A stretch of 64,000 nt of DNA from Microcoleus sp. FACHB-68. GTDB lineage: Bacteria; Cyanobacteriota; Cyanobacteriia; Cyanobacteriales; Oscillatoriaceae. How positions within the stretch are numbered: the first letter of the stretch is position 1; each line of letters opens with the position of its first letter. The stretch lies in the NCBI RefSeq assembly GCF_014695715.1, contig NZ_JACJOT010000017.1:248001-312000 (forward strand), in the 5' to 3' direction. Shown in pieces: positions 59,355 through 64,000 of this stretch. The position numbers and the translations under genes were made by a program. The notes beneath the pieces are model-generated. The model was not told the DNA's origin, ran no database searches, and worked only from the letters and a program-made list of their open reading frames with translations.

Positions 59355-62318
59355 TCACAGAGTAAGAGACACTCGCTTAGCCTCTAGCGGTTTAGAGAAA
59401 AAATATCCCTGCCCGAACTCACATTGCAGGGCTTTTAACTGAGTTAATTGCTCCAGTGTTTCCACTCCTTCTGCGATCGCATTTATTCCTAGATTTTTCG
59501 CTAGAAGTACAATTGTCCGAACAATCTCTAAACTTTCATCATCCACCATCATTTGCTTCACAAAAGAGCGGTCGATTTTCAAAGCATCAATCGGAAAGCG
59601 GCGCAAATAGCTCAAAGATGAATAGCCGGTGCCGAAGTCATCCATATATAGCTGAACACCCAGCTTTCTTAGCTTCCAGAGCATCGCCGATGCAGATTCG
59701 ACATTTTCCATAATCGCGCTTTCAGTAATTTCTAACTTCAAATTACTTGCATCCAATTCCGTTTCCTTAAGGATTTTAGCGATTTGTTCTACTAAATTTG
59801 GTTGAGAAAACTGTTTGCCGGAAAGATTTACACTGACACTTAAACTTTGGTGATTTGGAAATTCTAACTGCCAAGCGCGAAGTTGGTAGCAAGCTTTGCG
59901 GAGTACCCACCAGCCAATTAAATTGATCAGTCCAGTTTCTTCAGCCAAAGGAATAAATTCACCGGGAGAAATTAAGCCCCGCTCTGGATGCCGCCAACGC
60001 ACCAGCGCTTCAAAACCAGTAATTCGCTCAGTTGCTAAAGATACGATTGGTTGATAGTAAACTTCAAATTCCTGACGCTCAATTGCTCGTCGCAAATCGG
60101 TTTCTAATTGCAACAAAGCCACCGCACGGGCGTGCATATTTTTATCAAAAACTTCATGACGCGCTTTCCCCAGTGCTTTCGCTCGATACATCGCTATATC
60201 AGCATCGCGCAGGATATCTTCAGGCTGGTTATAGCCTGTTGAACTCAAGGCAATGCCAATGCTGACTGTGGTAAAGACTTCATCTGTGTCTAACTTCAGC
60301 GGCAGCGTTAGTTCCTTATGGATGCGCTCAGCAATATGGATGGCATCAGCAACCCCTTTAATATCTTCCAACAAAATAGCAAATTCATCTCCCCCCAGAC
60401 GTGCCACAGTATCGCCACTTCGCAGACTTGCCTCTAATCTTTTAGCGCTTTCTAGGAGCATTTTGTCGCCGGCAAGATGTCCTAAACTGTCGTTAACATT
60501 TTTAAAGCGATCCAGATCCAAGAAAAGAACGGCAAATAAATAATTTTCAGATCGCTTGGCACGCTCAAACGCACGCTCTAGGCGTTCCATAAACAAAGCG
60601 CGATTAGGCAAATTCGTGAGCGCATCGTAAAATGCATTGTGCAGCAGTTGTTCTTCAACTTGCTTGCGCTCAGTAATATCTGTTTGAATCCCGACGAAAT
60701 GAGTTAAAGTGCCGCTTGCATCATAAATCGGTGAAATATGCAACTCATTCCAGAACCGGCTGCCATCCTTGCGGTAGTTGCGTAAGACGACGCTGGTGCT
60801 TTTTCCTTCTTTCAAGGCAGCACGCATTTCCTCTAAAGCCGGCTGATTGTTGTCATTTCCTTGCAAAAACCGGCAGTTGCGTCCAATGACTTCTGCGCCG
60901 CTGTAACCCGTGATCCGCTCGAAGGCAGGATTAACATAGATAACCGGCAAATCAGGCAATCTAGCATCAACGATGACAATGCCATTACTGCTAGCGGCGA
61001 TAGCACGATCACGCAGTCGTGAAATTTCCTCTGCTTGTTGGCGTTCTGTAACATCGCGAATCACGAGCACCCAGTCACTCGCTTGAGAACCGGCTTTCAC
61101 GCTGAGGGGTTGCGCCACGATCTCAAATACTGAGCGTGTTGCACCCTCTAGCACCACTTCATGAAAGCTAATTTCTTTGGGATTTGGCTGTAGCAATTTC
61201 TCCAGCGATTGCGATCCTAAGTGAGTGAGTGGATCGCCAACACTTGTAGTTGTCAGCAATGTCAGGTATTTCCGAGCGGTTGGGTTAGCCAAAACGATAC
61301 GTCTGCCGGCATCCAGTAGCAGCACGCCTTCAGGCAAATTTTCCACCAAACTTTCTAAATGTTGTTGCTCTGCTGCCAGGAGTGTCCGCAACCGCTGAAT
61401 CGAGAGGGAAGCTTGAGTGGCAACCGTGTACAGCAGTCTGACTTGATCTTCGGTAAATGCGCCTTCGGCTTGTGCGCCAACAAAGAGCAACCCCACAACT
61501 TCGTTATTATCGGCATCAATAATTGGGACTTGGAAAGACGAACCCAAAGCACTCAGGGGTTTTCGTGTGGCATCAAATGTGTCTGAGTGCAGCGCTATGA
61601 TGGCGCATGATTGTTCTTCTCCTTGGGTTTTGTTCCCTGTCATGCGGGTAAAGGTTTTGAACAGACGCTTTTGAATCTGCTCATGAATTGCCGGCTCGAT
61701 CTGGCAAGTTGGCTGCATGAAAAAATGGCACAAGCCGTCGGCGCTCAAGATGCTCGCAGAAATATCATGAGGCACCGCGCGGTAAAGGTGCGCCAGCATC
61801 AGACGAACCAGTTCTTCGTAGTTGAGGGTGTAAGCCAGTTGCCGGGAAAGCTCGTAGAGTAGCTCAAACTTGCGTGCTCGCTTTTCGGCTAATTCTAACT
61901 GTAGGGCTTGCTGTTCGATTTCTGTAAGCAACTGCTGCCGGGTGATGGCGCAATGGATGGAATGAATTAGCTCAGTTTCATCAAAGGGGTGCGCGAGATT
62001 ACAAGCTTGAGTATCTATTTCACCTGTGTTGAGGAAGTTTTGTCCCTCATTTTTTTCTGTAAGCATAATAATGGGGATTTTTAAAGTGTGAGCATGAGTT
62101 TTGAGCCGGCAGCTCAATTCCCACATAGTTAGCAAACAGAGATCTAGCAAAATTACGTCAATGCCGCCTTTCGCTAAACGCTCTATCCCTATTTCTATGT
62201 GATCAATGTCCAGCAGTTCGACGTGAACGGCAGCAAAATTGGCTAAAGCATTTTTTATGAAGCTGGCATCTTCCAAGTGATTTTTAATGACTAAGACGTT
62301 GAGAGGCGGATCTTTCAC
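59355..62318 (-). CDS. REC-GAF-PAS-PAS-GGDEF-EAL cyclic-di-GMP protein
   Basis: The 987-residue protein starts at GTG 62318 after GGGGGA. It has an N-terminal receiver-like domain (about 1-125; LNVLVIKNHLEDASFI, VILLDLCLL), a GAF domain (about 165-310), two PAS domains (about 320-430; 445-560 with NPAFERITGYSGAEVIGRNC as in LOV/PAS-type folds), a GGDEF domain with intact RLGGDEFAILLED and an EAL domain with FEALVRW, DDFGTGYSSLSYL and KIDRSFVK. Both catalytic motifs look complete, so it could make or break c-di-GMP in response to redox, light or ligand signals. The PAS has NCRFLQG where flavin LOV domains have the reactive Cys, so blue-light sensing is possible. Confidence 0.92.
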   Translation of the reverse strand: MKDPPLNVLVIKNHLEDASFIKNALANFAAVHVELLDIDHIEIGIERLAKGGIDVILLDLCLLTMWELSCRLKTHAHTLKIPIIMLTEKNEGQNFLNTGEIDTQACNLAHPFDETELIHSIHCAITRQQLLTEIEQQALQLELAEKRARKFELLYELSRQLAYTLNYEELVRLMLAHLYRAVPHDISASILSADGLCHFFMQPTCQIEPAIHEQIQKRLFKTFTRMTGNKTQGEEQSCAIIALHSDTFDATRKPLSALGSSFQVPIIDADNNEVVGLLFVGAQAEGAFTEDQVRLLYTVATQASLSIQRLRTLLAAEQQHLESLVENLPEGVLLLDAGRRIVLANPTARKYLTLLTTTSVGDPLTHLGSQSLEKLLQPNPKEISFHEVVLEGATRSVFEIVAQPLSVKAGSQASDWVLVIRDVTERQQAEEISRLRDRAIAASSNGIVIVDARLPDLPVIYVNPAFERITGYSGAEVIGRNCRFLQGNDNNQPALEEMRAALKEGKSTSVVLRNYRKDGSRFWNELHISPIYDASGTLTHFVGIQTDITERKQVEEQLLHNAFYDALTNLPNRALFMERLERAFERAKRSENYLFAVLFLDLDRFKNVNDSLGHLAGDKMLLESAKRLEASLRSGDTVARLGGDEFAILLEDIKGVADAIHIAERIHKELTLPLKLDTDEVFTTVSIGIALSSTGYNQPEDILRDADIAMYRAKALGKARHEVFDKNMHARAVALLQLETDLRRAIERQEFEVYYQPIVSLATERITGFEALVRWRHPERGLISPGEFIPLAEETGLINLIGWWVLRKACYQLRAWQLEFPNHQSLSVSVNLSGKQFSQPNLVEQIAKILKETELDASNLKLEITESAIMENVESASAMLWKLRKLGVQLYMDDFGTGYSSLSYLRRFPIDALKIDRSFVKQMMVDDESLEIVRTIVLLAKNLGINAIAEGVETLEQLTQLKALQCEFGQGYFFSKPLEAKRVSLTL

Positions 62319-62569
62319 GTCGTATCCCCCGCTAGCATTGTGAGATTTTAATTAAATTTTAATATTTAATTAAATTTTCATTATCGGTGGGTCTACCTTG
62401 TGACGAGCTGAACCGCATCAACGTCTATAAATATTTTTAACTATCTTTAGTATTGCTCGATACAGTTAGGCAACACCAGCGTGTATACCCTGAGATAGAG
62501 AGTGCCGGCTGGGAGAGCGATTAGACTCTGTAGCGTCGCACTCCCTGAGTTTATCCCCTTTTGAGTTTT
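62319..62569. other. Spacer between c-di-GMP gene and KaiC-like gene
   Basis: The spacer is AT-rich near 62340-62385 and has no gene. I see no clear terminator. The two flanking genes have the same direction and could be linked in one transcript. Confidence 0.4.
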
Positions 62570-64000
62570 CTATTTGTCACCATAGAAGTTTTCCTGCACC
62601 ACCACTCCCTTGCCGGCGCGGATCGTGTAAGGGAAGGGACGAGTATCGGCGATCGTGCCTCTGGCTTTACGCACTTGCAGCGCCCGAAAGCCCTGTCCTG
62701 CCTGACCCATTTCTCCCCAGTTCGGGATATAAACATCCAAGACGGTATCGTAACTGTTGAGCAGGCTATAGAGGACGTTCTCATCCAAAGTTTTGATCAG
62801 GATCGTATCGAGCAAAGCTACATCCAGCCGGCGCAACAGGCGGTTTTTACGTTCGATAAAGCTAATGAAATCGTTAATTTTGTACTGGATAGCTAGGGGG
62901 GTGAGAGAGTCGATGATCAACCGGCACGGTTTAGGGATCAATCGCAGATGCCGCTCGATATCGTAGAGAAAGCGATCCATATCCGTCAGATCAATAAAGT
63001 CTTCACCGGCAGTTGCATGAGTATCTAAAATCCGCAAATGCCCTGACTCTAGGTAGGACTCTATGTTGCTGCCGAATACTTCCATTTGTGGACGCAGCAG
63101 ATAAGCCGGTGCATCGGTGGTGAGATAAAGGACGCTTTCCCCCAATCTCAGTCCTTCCATCGCAAATTGCTGCGTGAGGGTGGTTTTGCCCACGCCTTGA
63201 TCCCCACGCACTAACCATGCAGAACCGTACAGGATGCCGGTTGGCACAATTGCTTTTAAAGGAGAAAATGTCAGTGCCTGGGGCGCTGTTGTCTCGGTTG
63301 CCCCCGCTTCCATCACTGAGAGGAAAAAAACTTCTAAACCTTGTTTTCTAATTTCCATGCGGTGACGACCGGCAACGTGATCGCTGGCACGCATCTTGTA
63401 AACTTCGAGATAGCGTTTGCGCTGCAAACCGAGGATCTCTGTTGAAAGGATAATTGTGCCGTCGAGAACCGTTTCTTCTACACCAAAACGAGACAGCCGG
63501 TGAGCGTCGCCGGCTGGAATATTAGAAATCAGCAACCCCACAGCACCGGCACGCTGCACCAGAGTTGCCACTTGGAAGGTTTTCTCTCGCTGCACTCCCA
63601 AATCTTTGACTTTATGCAGGAACACCGAAAAGGAATCCATCACTATGCGAGCCGGTTGAAAGCGCTCAACCTCCTGCACCATCAACTCTAAGTGTTCCTC
63701 TACCCGAATATCAGTTTGGGCAATAAATACAATGCGTAACAAACCCTTGGCTTCCAACTCTTTCGAGTTCCAGCCGAAACCTTGGGCAATTTGGTGCAGA
63801 CGAGCGGCAGTTTCTTCAAAAGAAATGATCAGCCCCTTTTCTCCCTGTTGAGCACCATGAATTAAGAACTGCAAAGCGAGAGTTGTCTTGCCGGTTCCCG
63901 AAACGCCAGAGAGCAGGATAGAGCGCCCGCCGGGGATACCGCCTCGCAAAATAGCGTCTAACCCCGCAATGCCGGTGGAAATTTCCTGCTTTTCCGCTTC
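62570..64000 (-). CDS. KaiC-like two-domain RecA-type ATPase (partial)
   Basis: The frame is open from the right edge to a stop at 62570, giving at least 476 residues without the true start. It holds two KaiC/RadA-like domains: the first with Walker A GVSGTGKTTLALQF and a FEETAARLHQIAQGFGW catalytic region, the second with GDQGVGKTTLTQQFAMEGLR and LYLTTDAPAYLL. The lead-in EISTGIAGLDAILRGGIPGG is the standard start of the first domain, so only a short N-terminus is missing. KaiC-like proteins outside kaiABC often act in signalling with response regulators or histidine kinases; the c-di-GMP protein follows it on the same strand. A circadian role is not implied. Confidence 0.88.
   Translation of the reverse strand, partial: EAEKQEISTGIAGLDAILRGGIPGGRSILLSGVSGTGKTTLALQFLIHGAQQGEKGLIISFEETAARLHQIAQGFGWNSKELEAKGLLRIVFIAQTDIRVEEHLELMVQEVERFQPARIVMDSFSVFLHKVKDLGVQREKTFQVATLVQRAGAVGLLISNIPAGDAHRLSRFGVEETVLDGTIILSTEILGLQRKRYLEVYKMRASDHVAGRHRMEIRKQGLEVFFLSVMEAGATETTAPQALTFSPLKAIVPTGILYGSAWLVRGDQGVGKTTLTQQFAMEGLRLGESVLYLTTDAPAYLLRPQMEVFGSNIESYLESGHLRILDTHATAGEDFIDLTDMDRFLYDIERHLRLIPKPCRLIIDSLTPLAIQYKINDFISFIERKNRLLRRLDVALLDTILIKTLDENVLYSLLNSYDTVLDVYIPNWGEMGQAGQGFRALQVRKARGTIADTRPFPYTIRAGKGVVVQENFYGDK

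Noticed and set aside
62570-64000. Circadian clock gene kaiC
   Set aside because: Two RecA-like domains are present, but kaiA and kaiB are absent nearby and the sequence fits the broader KaiC-like signalling family.

Overview
The window looks like chromosome of a filamentous, non-model cyanobacterium. The signs are a HexX-type FAD oxidoreductase and many family-2 glycosyltransferases, three pentapeptide-repeat proteins, a TPR-CHAT protein, a DUF3598 protein, a REC-GAF-PAS-GGDEF-EAL protein, a KaiC-like two-domain ATPase, heptamer tandem repeats of the GGGCAT type, and a very high density of GCCGGC/TGCCGGC words in genes and spacers. An Oscillatoriales-type host (Microcoleus-like) is my guess; no rRNA or other marker gene is present to fix it. 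I saw no tRNA, rRNA, CRISPR array or intact insertion sequence.

Layout. 1-3.5 kb: end-truncated sensor gene, pentapeptide protein, stand-alone SagB-type nitroreductase. 3.5-24.3 kb: a glycan/exopolysaccharide locus with seven GT2-containing genes, two polytopic GT-C-like membrane proteins, a GT2 + methyltransferase + polysaccharide deacetylase fusion, a UDP-galactopyranose-mutase-like flavoprotein, an ABC exporter, a methyltransferase, and a GT4 pseudogene at its end. Genes before 15.1 kb read leftward and those after 15.7 kb read rightward. 24.4-37 kb: mixed housekeeping and accessory genes (membrane-bound spermidine-synthase-like protein, S66 LD-carboxypeptidase, cupin, NTF2-like, DUF3598, NADAR, GT39-like protein, Mut7-C nuclease) with a deleted ROK-family pseudogene.

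37.3-41 kb holds the most unusual protein: a 1123-residue fusion of an AlbA/Schlafen-type domain, a RecG/HATPase_c_4-like segment and a C-terminal Argonaute MID-PIWI half whose PIWI catalytic acids appear to be lost. It lies beside a decayed tyrosine-recombinase end, and I see no GCCGGC in it although the word is frequent around it, so it is probably acquired. 41-43.1 kb: aroF (DAHP synthase), preceded by a leader of about 350 nt. That leader contains two successive short leader peptides, one with seven aromatic codons in a row and one with eight aromatic codons among 21. Each is followed by its own intrinsic terminator and a mutually exclusive 11-bp antiterminator pairing. This reads as a tandem aromatic-amino-acid attenuator.

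43-52.3 kb: secreted pentapeptide protein, phosphodiester glycosidase, serine/threonine dehydratase, thioesterase, then a three-gene cassette (TPR-CHAT caspase-like protease, small acidic protein, membrane-anchored protein with a coiled-coil-like region) that may be a protease-effector conflict system, followed by an antitoxin with a broken RelE-type toxin. 52.4-64 kb: a DhaM-HPr-EI phosphotransferase fusion, a class I aminotransferase, small proteins, an exported methyltransferase, an S4 RNA-binding protein, the c-di-GMP protein and the KaiC-like ATPase cut by the right edge.
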